Assembly: GCA_964577825.1 (NCBI GenBank)
Contig: CAZOBJ010000048.1
Span: forward strand, 1 to 23,344
From: CAZOBJ01 sp964577825
Lineage (GTDB): Bacteria; Planctomycetota; SZUA-567; JAFGNG01
Direction of reading: 5' to 3'
DNA: 23,344 bases
Shown: positions 6,124 to 18,691 of the stretch, piece after piece
How positions within the stretch are numbered: the stretch's first letter is position 1
How the letters are laid out: each line of letters opens with the position of its first letter
Made by a program: the position numbers and the translations under genes
Notes under the pieces: model-generated
The model's database searches: none
What the model was told of the DNA's origin: nothing
What the model saw: the letters and a program-made list of their open reading frames with translations, nothing else

Positions 6124-7197
6124 ATGGACCTCCAGGCCTGCCTGCAAGACCTCGCCGCCCGGGGCGGCAGCGACCTGCACCTGAAGGTCGGCCGGCCGCC
6201 CCTCGTGCGTATGGCCGGGGACCTGGTGCCCACCGACGGTGCGCCCGTGTCCGAGGACGAGCTGCGCACCGTCCTGTACGCGCTCATGGACCAGCGCACG
6301 GTGCGCACCTTCGAGCAGGACCACGAGGTGGACTTCTCCTACGAGGTGGAGGGCCTGGCGCGCTTCCGGGTGAACGTGTTCGTGCAGCGCGGGCGCATCG
6401 GCGCAGTGCTGCGGCTCATCCCCCTGGAGGTGCCCACGGTCCGGGGCATGGACCTGCCGCCGGCGCTCAACAAGATCGCCGAGAGCCCGGTCGGCCTGGT
6501 GCTCGTGACCGGGCCCACGGGCAGCGGCAAGTCCACCAGCCTCGCGGCCATGATCCGCCACATCAACGAGACCCGGCCCGTGCACATCGTCACGGTCGAG
6601 GACCCCATCGAGTTCGTGCACACCGACGACCGCGCCACGATCAACCAGCGTGAGCTGCACGTGGACACCGGGGCCCTCCAGGGCGCGCTGCGCGCGGCGC
6701 TGCGCCAGGACCCGGACGTCATCCTCATGGGCGAGATGCGCGACCCGGAGACCATCGCCTTCGCCATCACGGCCACGGAGACCGGGCACCTAGTGTTCGC
6801 CACGCTGCACACCCCGGACGCCAAGCAGACCGTGGAGCGGATCCTGGACACCACGCCCCCGGACGCGCGGAGCATGGTGCGCGCGCAACTGGCGCTCTTG
6901 CTGCGCGCGATCATCTGCCAGCGGCTGTGCAAGCGCGCGGACGGGTCCGGCCGCATCGCCGCGCTCGAGATCCTGATCAACACCGCGAACATCAGCAGCC
7001 TGATCGCGGAGAACCAGACCCGGTCCATCGAGCGGGCCATCACCGAGGGCGGGTATTACGGCATGCAGACCTTCAACCAGGCCCTGCACCAGCTCGTGCG
7101 CGAGGGCAAGGTGAGCGAAGAGGAGGCCCTGCACCACAGCTCGGAGCCCGAGGACCTGAAGATCCTGATCCGCGGCATCTCCCGCGGCACCGGGTAG
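6124..7197 (+). CDS. pilT: PilT-family twitching motility ATPase
   Basis: The protein has 357 residues, the usual PilT length. The N-terminal PAS-like part opens with GGSDLHLKVGRPP. The RecA-like part has Walker A GPTGSGKST (130-138), the Asp-box segment VEDPIEF (158-164), Walker B VILMGEMRD (199-207) and the His box GHLVFATLHT (221-230). These define hexameric secretion-type ATPases that power type IV pilus retraction at the inner membrane base. The AIRNLIRE motif of classical PilT is altered: the matching place reads NISSLIAENQ before TRSIERAITEGG and GMQTFNQAL. It may be PilT or a PilU-like relative. No other pilus genes are in the window. The gene has its own promoter and is followed after 34 bp by the epimerase gene. 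Confidence 0.92.
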   Translation: MDLQACLQDLAARGGSDLHLKVGRPPLVRMAGDLVPTDGAPVSEDELRTVLYALMDQRTVRTFEQDHEVDFSYEVEGLARFRVNVFVQRGRIGAVLRLIPLEVPTVRGMDLPPALNKIAESPVGLVLVTGPTGSGKSTSLAAMIRHINETRPVHIVTVEDPIEFVHTDDRATINQRELHVDTGALQGALRAALRQDPDVILMGEMRDPETIAFAITATETGHLVFATLHTPDAKQTVERILDTTPPDARSMVRAQLALLLRAIICQRLCKRADGSGRIAALEILINTANISSLIAENQTRSIERAITEGGYYGMQTFNQALHQLVREGKVSEEEALHHSSEPEDLKILIRGISRGTG

Positions 7198-7231
7198 GCC
7201 CGCGCGCCGGACCTCCCCACCGGAGACCCCC

Positions 7232-8215
7232 ATGAGCCAGCCCCATGCACTCGTCACCGGGGGCGCCGGGTTCATCGGCAGCCACCTGGCCGAGGAGCTC
7301 CTCGGCCGCGGCTGGGCGGTCACCGCGCTCGACGACTTCTCCACCGGCCGGCCCGAGAACGTGGCCCACCTCGCCGACCGGCCCGGCTTCGCCCTGGTGG
7401 AGGGGTGCGCCACCCAGTACGAGCTCGTCGAGCGCCTGGGCGCGGGCGCGAGCGCACTTTTTCACCTCGCCGCCGTGGTGGGCGTGCAGAAGGTCGTGGA
7501 CAATCCCGTGGACACGGTGGAGAAGAACCACGCGGCCACCCGCACCGCCCTGCACGTCGCCCACCGCCACGGACTGCGCATGCTCGCCACGAGCTCGAGC
7601 GAGGTGTACGGCGCCAACCCCAACGAAGCCTTCCGCGAGGACGACGCGTGCATGATCGGGCCCACCACCCAGCGGCGGTGGTGCTATTCGGCGAGCAAGC
7701 TGCTGGACGAGTTCCACGCGTTCGCGTTCCACTACGCCTACGGGCTGCCGGTGACCGTGGTGCGGCTCTTCAACACCGTGGGCCCGCGCCAGGTGGGCCG
7801 ATACGGCATGGTGGTGCCCACCTTCGTGCGCCAGGCGCTCACGGGCGAGCCCATCACGGTGTACGGCGACGGAGAGCAGCGGCGCAGCTTCACGGACGTG
7901 GGCGACGTGGCGCGCTGCCTTGTGGACCTGGTGCAGACCCGGGAGACCGCCGGGCAGGTGTTCAACGTGGGAAGCACGCGCGAGACGCGCATCCTGGACC
8001 TCGCCCGGCTCGTGAAGCGGTTGACCGGCAGCGCCTCCGAGATCGTGTTCCGCACGTACGAGCAGGCCTATGGCGAGCATTTCGAGGACGTCGCCCGGCG
8101 CCGACCGGACACGACTCGGCTCGCGGCCGCCATCGGCCATGTGCCCGCCACCCCGCTCGAAGAGGTCCTCCCCAGGGTCATCGCCTGGGTGCGCGCCACG
8201 CTCGACCAGGGTTGA
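7232..8215 (+). CDS. NAD-dependent nucleotide-sugar epimerase/dehydratase (extended SDR)
   Basis: A 327-residue protein with the extended short-chain dehydrogenase layout. The Rossmann motif is TGGAGFIG (9-16), followed by LDDFSTGR near 33-40 for NAD ribose binding and FHLAA. SSSEVYG lies at 121-127 and the catalytic pair is Y152xxxK156 in WCYSASK. The C-terminal part has RLFNTVGPRQ and YGDGEQRRSFTDVGD, as in UDP-glucose 4-epimerases and UDP-glucuronate decarboxylases. The exact sugar cannot be read. It probably acts in cytoplasmic synthesis of surface polysaccharide precursors. ATG 7232 follows GGAG. Its nearness to pilT suggests shared transcription, not necessarily shared function. Confidence 0.88.
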   Translation: MSQPHALVTGGAGFIGSHLAEELLGRGWAVTALDDFSTGRPENVAHLADRPGFALVEGCATQYELVERLGAGASALFHLAAVVGVQKVVDNPVDTVEKNHAATRTALHVAHRHGLRMLATSSSEVYGANPNEAFREDDACMIGPTTQRRWCYSASKLLDEFHAFAFHYAYGLPVTVVRLFNTVGPRQVGRYGMVVPTFVRQALTGEPITVYGDGEQRRSFTDVGDVARCLVDLVQTRETAGQVFNVGSTRETRILDLARLVKRLTGSASEIVFRTYEQAYGEHFEDVARRRPDTTRLAAAIGHVPATPLEEVLPRVIAWVRATLDQG

Positions 8216-8569
8216 TCCACGCGTCCGTGCGGCCCAGGGTGACCGGTTTTGGTGCGTTGGACACGCCTTGCCGAGTCACAAGCCGCTTCGAAAAAACAGG
8301 TTGGGACGTATGGCGCCTAAACTTGCACAGTATTTTCCTCTACAGAAAAAGTTGATTTTCCCCCTTCCCGCCCTCGCCGCTCTTGCATACAATGAGGCTC
8401 CGACGTGCAGTGCAACCTGCGCGAGACCTCGAACAACGAACCGTCCGGAGGACCCTGACGCGGTCGGCGAGGCGACACTCGGCGCGGCCCGCCGGGCGCT
8501 CCACGTGCGGCGGTTTTCGAGACGCAAGCTTTGGCAACGGCGGGGAGCCGCTCGACCGAGGGGGCTGGC
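8216..8569. other. Intergenic region upstream of dnaA
   Basis: No gene is seen in these 354 bp. The part from about 8290 to 8365 is clearly richer in A and T than its surroundings and holds two ATTTTCC direct repeats 23 bp apart (8332-8338 and 8355-8361). A TTTTC...GAAAA inverted pair overlaps the first. TTTTCCTCT and TTTTCCCCC differ from the DnaA box TTTTCCACA at two positions each, so they are at best weak boxes for autoregulation. A -10-like TACAAT lies at 8388-8393. Confidence 0.5.
8365..8393 (+). promoter_or_regulatory. Candidate dnaA promoter (weak -35)
   Basis: TACAAT (8388-8393) is a good -10 element, but the hexamer 17 bp upstream is TTCCCG (8365-8370), a poor -35. The start would be near 8400 with a leader of about 170 nt. 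A weak -35 may reflect an activated or tightly controlled promoter, or the real promoter may lie elsewhere in the AT-rich stretch. Confidence 0.35.
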
Positions 8570-9883
8570 GTGGACACCGAGGTCGCACGCGTCTGGGAGG
8601 GTGTTCAACAACGCATTCGCCGAGGCTCCGGGTACGAGCTCCTCTCGCCGTGGATTGATCGGCTGGAGCCGGTGGCCCTGTCCCGCGGCCGGCTGGCCGT
8701 GCAGCTGGATGACCCCGGCCTGCGCCGGTTCTTCACCCACCATCACCTGGAGCTCTTGAGCCAGGCCGCCTCGCGCGACCACGAGACCCCCCTGGCCGTG
8801 TTCCTGTTCGACGGACAGACGCCCGAGCACCAGGTCGGGAAGTCGCGGCCCCTGCCCGGGGCGGATGCCGCGCTCAACTCCGAGTACACGTTCGACACGT
8901 TCCTCAAGGGACCCTCCAACCGGCTTGCCGTGGCGGCTGCGGCGGCCGCGTGCCAGGCCCCGGGCCGCAGGTACAATCCGGTCTACCTGTACGGCCGATT
9001 GGGCATGGGCAAGACCCACCTCTTGCAGGCCGCGTGCCGCAACCTGCGCGAGCGATGGCCCGAGAAACGCGTGCACTACCTCTCCTGCGAAGACTACCTG
9101 CACGCCGCGGCCACCGGACCGGGCCCCGGGCCTGCGGCGCGCCTCGACGCCCGGGGCGCGGATGCGCTGCTGCTCGACGATGCGCAGCTTCTGGCCGGGC
9201 ACGAACAGGCCCAGGAGCACTTCGCGCATCTGTTCGACGCCCTGCACAACACACACCGGCAGATCGTCCTCAGCGCGAACGTCCATCCCAAGGACCTCTC
9301 GCGCGTGCGCGAGGCGCTCGTGAGCCGCTTCCAATGGGGCCTGGTGATCGAGATCGAGCCTCCGCAGACCTCTCTGCGCCGAGAGATCGTGCGCCGCAAG
9401 GCCCGCACCCACGGCGCGCAGCTCGACGACGAGGTCGCCGGGTTCCTGGCCGAAGCCATCACCGGCAACATACGCGCGTTGGAAGGCGCGGTGCTCAAGG
9501 TCGTGGGGTACGCCTCCCTCTTGAACCAAGCGCTGACCCTGGGCCTGGCCCGCCACGTGCTGCGCGACTACCTGCCCCATGCGAGGGCGCGCAAGCTCAC
9601 CGTGCGCCAGATCCAGGAGGCCACCTGCGACGTGTTCAACATCTCGCTCGCCGACCTCGTGGGCAAGCGGCGGTCGCGCACCCTTGTCCAGCCGCGTCAC
9701 CTGGCCATGTTCCTGTCCCGGACCCTGACCCCCGCGTCCCTGGAGGAGGTGGGCCACCAGTTCGGACATCGCGATCACAGCACGGTCAAGCACGCCTGCG
9801 AGAAGGTCTCGGTCCTGCTGCGCGAGGACCCCACCACCCACGCCACGGTCGACGCGTTGAAGAAGAAGCTGTCGACTTCCTGA
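8570..9883 (+). CDS. dnaA: Chromosomal replication initiator protein DnaA
   Basis: From GTG 8570 the protein has 437 residues; the frame is also open to a TTG at 8531. I chose the GTG because GAGGGGG precedes it and DTEVARVWEGVQQRI then sits at the N-terminus, as domain I helix 1 does in DnaA. Domain II is very short. Domain III (AAA+) opens with NSEYTFDTFLKGPSN and has Walker A GRLGMGKT (142-149), Walker B LLLDDAQ (200-206) and an arginine-finger segment LVSRF (250-254). Domain IV carries the DNA-binding signature VGHQFGHRDHSTVKHAC near 394-410. DnaA binds boxes at oriC, opens the duplex and leads to helicase loading. Its own origin is probably the following gap. Confidence 0.96.
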   Translation: MDTEVARVWEGVQQRIRRGSGYELLSPWIDRLEPVALSRGRLAVQLDDPGLRRFFTHHHLELLSQAASRDHETPLAVFLFDGQTPEHQVGKSRPLPGADAALNSEYTFDTFLKGPSNRLAVAAAAAACQAPGRRYNPVYLYGRLGMGKTHLLQAACRNLRERWPEKRVHYLSCEDYLHAAATGPGPGPAARLDARGADALLLDDAQLLAGHEQAQEHFAHLFDALHNTHRQIVLSANVHPKDLSRVREALVSRFQWGLVIEIEPPQTSLRREIVRRKARTHGAQLDDEVAGFLAEAITGNIRALEGAVLKVVGYASLLNQALTLGLARHVLRDYLPHARARKLTVRQIQEATCDVFNISLADLVGKRRSRTLVQPRHLAMFLSRTLTPASLEEVGHQFGHRDHSTVKHACEKVSVLLREDPTTHATVDALKKKLSTS

Positions 9884-10008
9884 CGACTGTGGTACGCGTT
9901 TCTGTCGGCTTGTCGCGCGCCTCGTCGTATTTCAGTAGCCGCCCTCGACAGCGACCTTCCGAATTGACAGGAACTCGACACGCATTCTACACGTCGCCCT
10001 TCTGATCA

Positions 10009-10056
10009 GATTCCACACAAGTTATTTCATATAAGCCTCTTACATCGAACTGTGGA
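10009..10056. promoter_or_regulatory. Pair of convergent DnaA-box-like sites
   Basis: GATTCCACA on the plus strand (10009-10017) faces TGTGGACCC (10051-10059; box on the minus strand). Each matches the TTATCCACA box in its last six bases (TCCACA). The 33 bp between the TCCACA cores is AT-rich. The arrangement suggests a DnaA-nucleated unwinding site. Confidence 0.45.
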
Positions 10057-10083
10057 CCCAATCGACACTCGTCGATCCTTTAT

Positions 10084-10124
10084 TTCTCTTAGTAGTAGTC
10101 TTATGTTTCCTATTCCTAAGAGAA
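10084..10124. repeat. AT-rich perfect 9-bp inverted repeat with TAG triplets in the origin
   Basis: TTCTCTTAG (10084-10092) and CTAAGAGAA (10116-10124) are exact reverse complements around a 23-base loop. Three consecutive TAG triplets run from 10090 to 10098, overlapping the left arm. TAG-type triplets are the unit of DnaA-trio unwinding elements, but the expected box orientation next to them is not obvious here. Confidence 0.6.
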
Positions 10125-10275
10125 GGAACAAGCCTGTTCATGGCCGCGTCTGGAATCCCTACCCGGCCCAGCTGAGGCGTGCTCCCCACCCCCCCCACGA
10201 CAGCCTGCCGCGCTTCCGAGGCCCGGGAACCGCGAAGGCCGTCTCCGAATAGGGGTCCGAAACGCGGAAAAATGC

Positions 10276-10303
10276 TTGCATTCACGCTGCTTGCGGGTAA
10301 AAT
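10276..10303 (+). promoter_or_regulatory. Promoter for the dnaN operon
   Basis: TTGCAT (10276-10281), 16 bp, TAAAAT (10298-10303). The start would be near 10310, giving an unusually long leader of about 390 nt before the dnaN ATG at 10702. A second, closer promoter was not recognised. Confidence 0.6.
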
Positions 10304-10701
10304 CTCACATGTTGAGGCTGGGGGCTGGGGGCCCTCTCTCAGCACGCAGTGCCCAGGGCGGCAGGTCCCCGGGGGCCGGGCTCAGCCGGTGTGGAATCGG
10401 CGCCTGGCCGCCTGCCCGAACTCGCCCGCAAAAATGATAAGACCCCGTGCCGGATTGCTGCGTCGAATGGCTGATCCCGTTTCCTTTTCAGGTGTGCGGA
10501 CGCGCGCGAGGTTGGGGCATGGAGGTGGGCAACGACCCAGCCCGCAGACGACGGGCTTGTGCCCGATTCGCCGCCCAAGTCTGCGCGCGCGGCACTCGTG
10601 AGCATCTCCCCGAGGGATGACGTGATCCCGGGGGAAAGAACAGGTCACAGGCGCCCCGCAGGGAGTCGCCGACCGCTTGGCATGACCAGGGGGAGGACCC
10701 G

Positions 10702-11805
10702 ATGGAGTTCACCTGTTCCCGACAGGCCTTGCAGGGGGCGGTAGGGTTGCTTTCGAGCATCGTACCCGCGCGCAGCACCAAGCCGATCCTGCAAAACATC
10801 CGGATCGACGGTGCGGGCAAGAATCTGGTCGAGCTCGCGGCCACGGACCTGGACGTGGGGCTGAAGCTGCGCGTGGAGGCGACGTCGCTCTCCGACCCGA
10901 GCGCCGTGGTACTGCCGGCCGGGCAGCTCGCCGGCATTGTGCGCGACGCCTGGGGCGAGGAGGTCACGGTCCAGGCCGACGGCGAGCGGGCCAAGATTTT
11001 GACCGAAAGCGCGAGCTTCGAGGTGCTCGGCGAGCCGGCCGAGGAGTTCCCGGAGATTCCGGACCTGGACGAGGACGCCGCGGTGCAGATGTGCGCGGCC
11101 GACCTCGCCGGGGCGATTGCCCAGACCCAGTTCGCCACCGCGCGCGAGGAGGAGGGCCGCTACAGCCTGGCGGGCCTGTACGTCGCCCTGGAGAAGAAGC
11201 AGGCCGAGCTCGCGGCCACGGACACCTTCCGCCTGGCTGTCAGCCGCCGGCCCCTGCGCGCCGCGGTGGACGAGCCGGCCAGCGCGATCGTTCTCAGCAA
11301 GGGCATGAGCAACCTGGCCAAGCTCCTGGCGAACGAAGAGGTGGTCAACCTCCAGATCTCCGAGAACCAGTTCTTCGCCCAGACCGCGAGCGCGACGCTC
11401 GTCAGCCGCCTGATCGAGGGCAAGTTCCCCCAGTACACGAACGTGATCCCCAAGGACCTGGACAAGATGGTGCGCGTAAACCGCGACCGGTTCATGCAGG
11501 CGCTGCGCCAGGCCTCGGTCCTGGCCAACGAAGAGACGCATGCCGTCCAGTTCCAGGCCGGGGACGGCAAGCTCGTGCTCCAGTCCGGCAGCGGGCAGGG
11601 CGCGGGCGCGCGCGTGGAGGTGGACGCCCAGGTGCAGGGCGATGAGGTGTCGGTGTCCTTCAACTACCTGTACTTCCTCGACGTCCTGAAGGTGCTCGCC
11701 GCCGCCGAGGTGGCCATCTCTCTGCGCGATCGCGAGTCGCCCGCGCGCATCGACGGCAAGGACTACGTGTACGTGGTCAGCCCCATCTGTCCCCGGGACG
11801 CGTAG
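10702..11805 (+). CDS. dnaN: DNA polymerase III beta subunit (sliding clamp)
   Basis: A 367-residue protein of normal length, with the three repeated clamp folds. Recognisable parts are the N-terminal MEFTCSRQALQGAV, LAATDLDVGL (about 46-55), the middle LAATDTFRLAV and SRLIEGKFPQY, and the C-terminal DGKDYVYVV. The dimeric ring encircles DNA and tethers polymerase III and other clamp binders. The C-terminus ends SPICPRDA where most clamps end MPxRL. These residues line the pocket that receives clamp-binding peptides, so the change is notable. GGGGGAGG lies 5 bases before ATG 10702. The DUF721 gene follows after 20 bp. Confidence 0.96.
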   Translation: MEFTCSRQALQGAVGLLSSIVPARSTKPILQNIRIDGAGKNLVELAATDLDVGLKLRVEATSLSDPSAVVLPAGQLAGIVRDAWGEEVTVQADGERAKILTESASFEVLGEPAEEFPEIPDLDEDAAVQMCAADLAGAIAQTQFATAREEEGRYSLAGLYVALEKKQAELAATDTFRLAVSRRPLRAAVDEPASAIVLSKGMSNLAKLLANEEVVNLQISENQFFAQTASATLVSRLIEGKFPQYTNVIPKDLDKMVRVNRDRFMQALRQASVLANEETHAVQFQAGDGKLVLQSGSGQGAGARVEVDAQVQGDEVSVSFNYLYFLDVLKVLAAAEVAISLRDRESPARIDGKDYVYVVSPICPRDA

Positions 11806-11825
11806 ACGAAGGAAGCGCATCGCGC

Positions 11826-12200
11826 ATGAGTTTGAATTGGGAGGCCCGCACCTACCGGCCCAAGCGGACCGAGCCCCTGCGCGGGGCCATGAAGCGGTAC
11901 CTGAAGGCCTCGGGCATCGGTTGGATGATGCGCCACCGCGATATCCTGGACGCTTGGCACCAGGCGGTGGGCCCGGAGGTCGGCGCGCACTCGCGGGTGC
12001 GCGGCCTGCGCGCGGGCACCCTGCACGTGGACGTGAGCTCCCCGGCCCTGCGCACGGAGCTCGAGCAGTTCTACGCCGACGCCGTCCTGGAGGCGATCCG
12101 GGCCACCGAGCCCGGCCGGACGGTGCGGCGCGTGCGGTTCCATCTGGCCCCGGCCGACGCGGCCCCCGCACGCGAGGCGGCCAAGGACGGGGACCGTTGA
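11826..12200 (+). CDS. dciA: DUF721 protein, DciA-like replicative helicase operator
   Basis: A 124-residue protein with the DUF721 pattern: DILDAWHQAVGPEVGAHS, then LRAGTLHVDVSSPALRTEL and a C-terminal helix and strand. The basic N-terminus (RTYRPKRTEPLRGAMKRYLK) should be mobile or DNA-binding. Proteins of this family, named DciA, act with DnaA and the replicative helicase in bacteria that lack DnaC or DnaI. The place between dnaN and gyrB matches that role and is also the usual DUF721 place in actinobacteria, where recF normally precedes it. recF is missing here. A GGAAG binding site lies rather far (about 12 bases) from ATG 11826, so the start may be a few codons off. gyrB follows after 20 bp. 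Confidence 0.8.
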   Translation: MSLNWEARTYRPKRTEPLRGAMKRYLKASGIGWMMRHRDILDAWHQAVGPEVGAHSRVRGLRAGTLHVDVSSPALRTELEQFYADAVLEAIRATEPGRTVRRVRFHLAPADAAPAREAAKDGDR

Positions 12201-12220
12201 CCAACACCTGAGGAGCGAGC

Positions 12221-14698
<2,478 letters not shown>

Positions 14699-14746
14699 GG
14701 ACCCCATGCGCCCGCGCACAGACCTTCGGAACGGGAAGCACAGCAC

Positions 14747-17230
<2,484 letters not shown>

Positions 17231-17246
17231 TGCGGAGGGCCGCCCC

Positions 17247-18683
17247 ATGCCCGCGCGCGACGCCTACGAAAATCCGCTGGTGACCCGGTACGCCTCTGAA
17301 CAGATGGCGGCCCTGTTCTCGCCCCGTCACCGGGTGCGCACCTGGCGCAGGCTGTGGGTCATGCTCGCCGAGGCACAGCGCGCCCTGGGGCTTCCCATCT
17401 CCGCGGCGCAGGTCCAGGACCTGAAGCGCCACGTGGAGCCCATCAACTGGGCCGCGGCGCGGCGGCGCGAGCGCGAGGTGCGCCACGACGTCATGGCGCA
17501 TGTGCACGCCTTCGGCCTGCAGGCCAAGAAAGCCGCGGGCATCATCCACCTGGGCGCCACGAGCTGCTTTGTCACGGACAACGCGGACCTCATGATCCTG
17601 CGCGACGCCCTGGAGATGACCGCGGCCAAGACCGCGGCCGTAGTGGCCCGGCTCGGGGACGTGGCCCGGCGCCACCGGGGCCTGCCCATCCTGGGCCTTA
17701 CGCACCTCCAGCCCGCCCAGCCCACGACGCTGGGTAAGCGCGCGAGCCTGTGGGCGCAGGACTTCCTGCTGGACCTGCGCGAGCTGGAGACCCGGCTCGA
17801 ACGCCTGCCCGCGCGCGGGGTCAAGGGCACCACGGGCACGCAGGCGAGCTTTCTGGCGCTCTTCGACGGGGACGCGCGCAAGGTGGACCGGCTCGAGCGC
17901 ATGGTCACGCGCAAGATGGGCTTCGCGCGCGCCGTGCCCGTGAGCGGGCAGACCTACACGCGCAAGCTGGACAGCCAGATGCTCGCCGCGCTCGCGGGCT
18001 TGGCCGAGAGCGCGCACAAGTTCGCCACGGACCTGCGCCTCCTGGCCCACCGGCGCGAGGTGGAGGAGCCCTTCGGCAAGGCGCAGATCGGGTCCTCGGC
18101 CATGGCCTACAAGCGCAACCCCATGCGCAGCGAGCGCATCTGCGCGCTGTCGCGGTTCCTGGCGACCCTGCCCGCGAACGCGTACATGACCCACGCCACC
18201 CAGTGGATGGAGCGCACCCTGGACGACAGCGCCAACCGGCGCATCGTGCTGCCCCAGGCGTTTCTGTGCGCAGACGCGGTGCTGGAGTTGTGCGCGGACG
18301 TGGCGGGGGGGCTGACCGTGCATCCGAAGGTCATTGCGCGCAATCTGGCCGCGGAGCTTCCGTTCCTGGCCACCGAGGACCTGCTCATGGCCGCGGTGCG
18401 CGCGGGCGGCGACCGGCAACAGCTCCACGAGCGCATCCGCCGCCACGCCCGGGCCGCGGGCGAGCGCGTGCGCCAGGGCCAGGACAACGACCTCCTGGAC
18501 CGGCTGCGCGCGGACCCGGCCTTCGGCGCGGTGGCCGGCGAGCTCGACGCGCTCCTGGACCCGGCCCGGTACATCGGCCGCGCGCCCGGGCAGGTGGACC
18601 GGTTCCTGCGCGAAGAGGTCGCCCCGGTGCGCCGCCGCTACGCGCGCCGCGCGCGTCGGGTGGGTGCGGCCGTGCGCGTGTAG
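17247..18683 (+). CDS. purB: Adenylosuccinate lyase
   Basis: A 478-residue member of the fumarase/aspartase superfamily. It has HDVMAHVHAFG and HLGATSCFVTDNAD (early active-site regions) and LGLTHLQPAQPTTLGKR. The signature loop is GSSAMAYKRNP (282-292) with the likely catalytic serine S283. The enzyme splits SAICAR and adenylosuccinate, releasing fumarate, in purine synthesis. Length and motif context (AYKRNPMRSERICAL) resemble the eukaryotic-type lyase more than the 430-residue Bacillus type. PYKRNP is more common than the AYKRNP seen here. GGAGGG precedes ATG 17247, 16 bp after gyrA, so it is probably the last gene of the dnaN-gyrA run. It converges with the minus-strand gene 8 bp away. 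Confidence 0.94.
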   Translation: MPARDAYENPLVTRYASEQMAALFSPRHRVRTWRRLWVMLAEAQRALGLPISAAQVQDLKRHVEPINWAAARRREREVRHDVMAHVHAFGLQAKKAAGIIHLGATSCFVTDNADLMILRDALEMTAAKTAAVVARLGDVARRHRGLPILGLTHLQPAQPTTLGKRASLWAQDFLLDLRELETRLERLPARGVKGTTGTQASFLALFDGDARKVDRLERMVTRKMGFARAVPVSGQTYTRKLDSQMLAALAGLAESAHKFATDLRLLAHRREVEEPFGKAQIGSSAMAYKRNPMRSERICALSRFLATLPANAYMTHATQWMERTLDDSANRRIVLPQAFLCADAVLELCADVAGGLTVHPKVIARNLAAELPFLATEDLLMAAVRAGGDRQQLHERIRRHARAAGERVRQGQDNDLLDRLRADPAFGAVAGELDALLDPARYIGRAPGQVDRFLREEVAPVRRRYARRARRVGAAVRV

Positions 18684-18691
18684 GCGGCCGA

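Larger units (their letters stand above)
9884..10701. other. oriC: Probable chromosomal origin of replication (oriC), dnaA-dnaN intergenic region
   Basis: This 818-bp gap has no credible gene and lies between dnaA and dnaN, the commonest bacterial oriC position. About 10000-10140 is strikingly AT-rich for this window. It contains convergent TCCACA (10012-10017) and TGTGGA (10051-10056) boxes around GTTATTTCATATAAG, a perfect 9-bp inverted repeat, and a GAACA-AGCC-TGTTC hairpin (10126-10139). The 9-mer GATTCCACA occurs at 10009 and, inverted, at 10390-10398; another TGTGG is at 9888. No perfect TTATCCACA box was found, so this organism's box may differ. The right-hand part (10310-10700) is GC-rich and is probably the dnaN leader. 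Confidence 0.75.

Noticed and set aside
8531..8569. Upstream TTG start for dnaA
   Set aside because: The GTG at 8570 has a GAGGGGG site and places the conserved first helix of domain I at the N-terminus; the extra 13 residues have no family support.
10090..10098. TAGTAGTAG as a definite DnaA-trio element
   Set aside because: In known trios the neighbouring box is oriented differently relative to the triplets. No box of the right orientation was found next to them, so only a tentative remark was kept.
10126..10701. Short open frames in the dnaA-dnaN gap
   Set aside because: None has a convincing ribosome binding site together with a plausible protein composition; several overlap each other on both strands.
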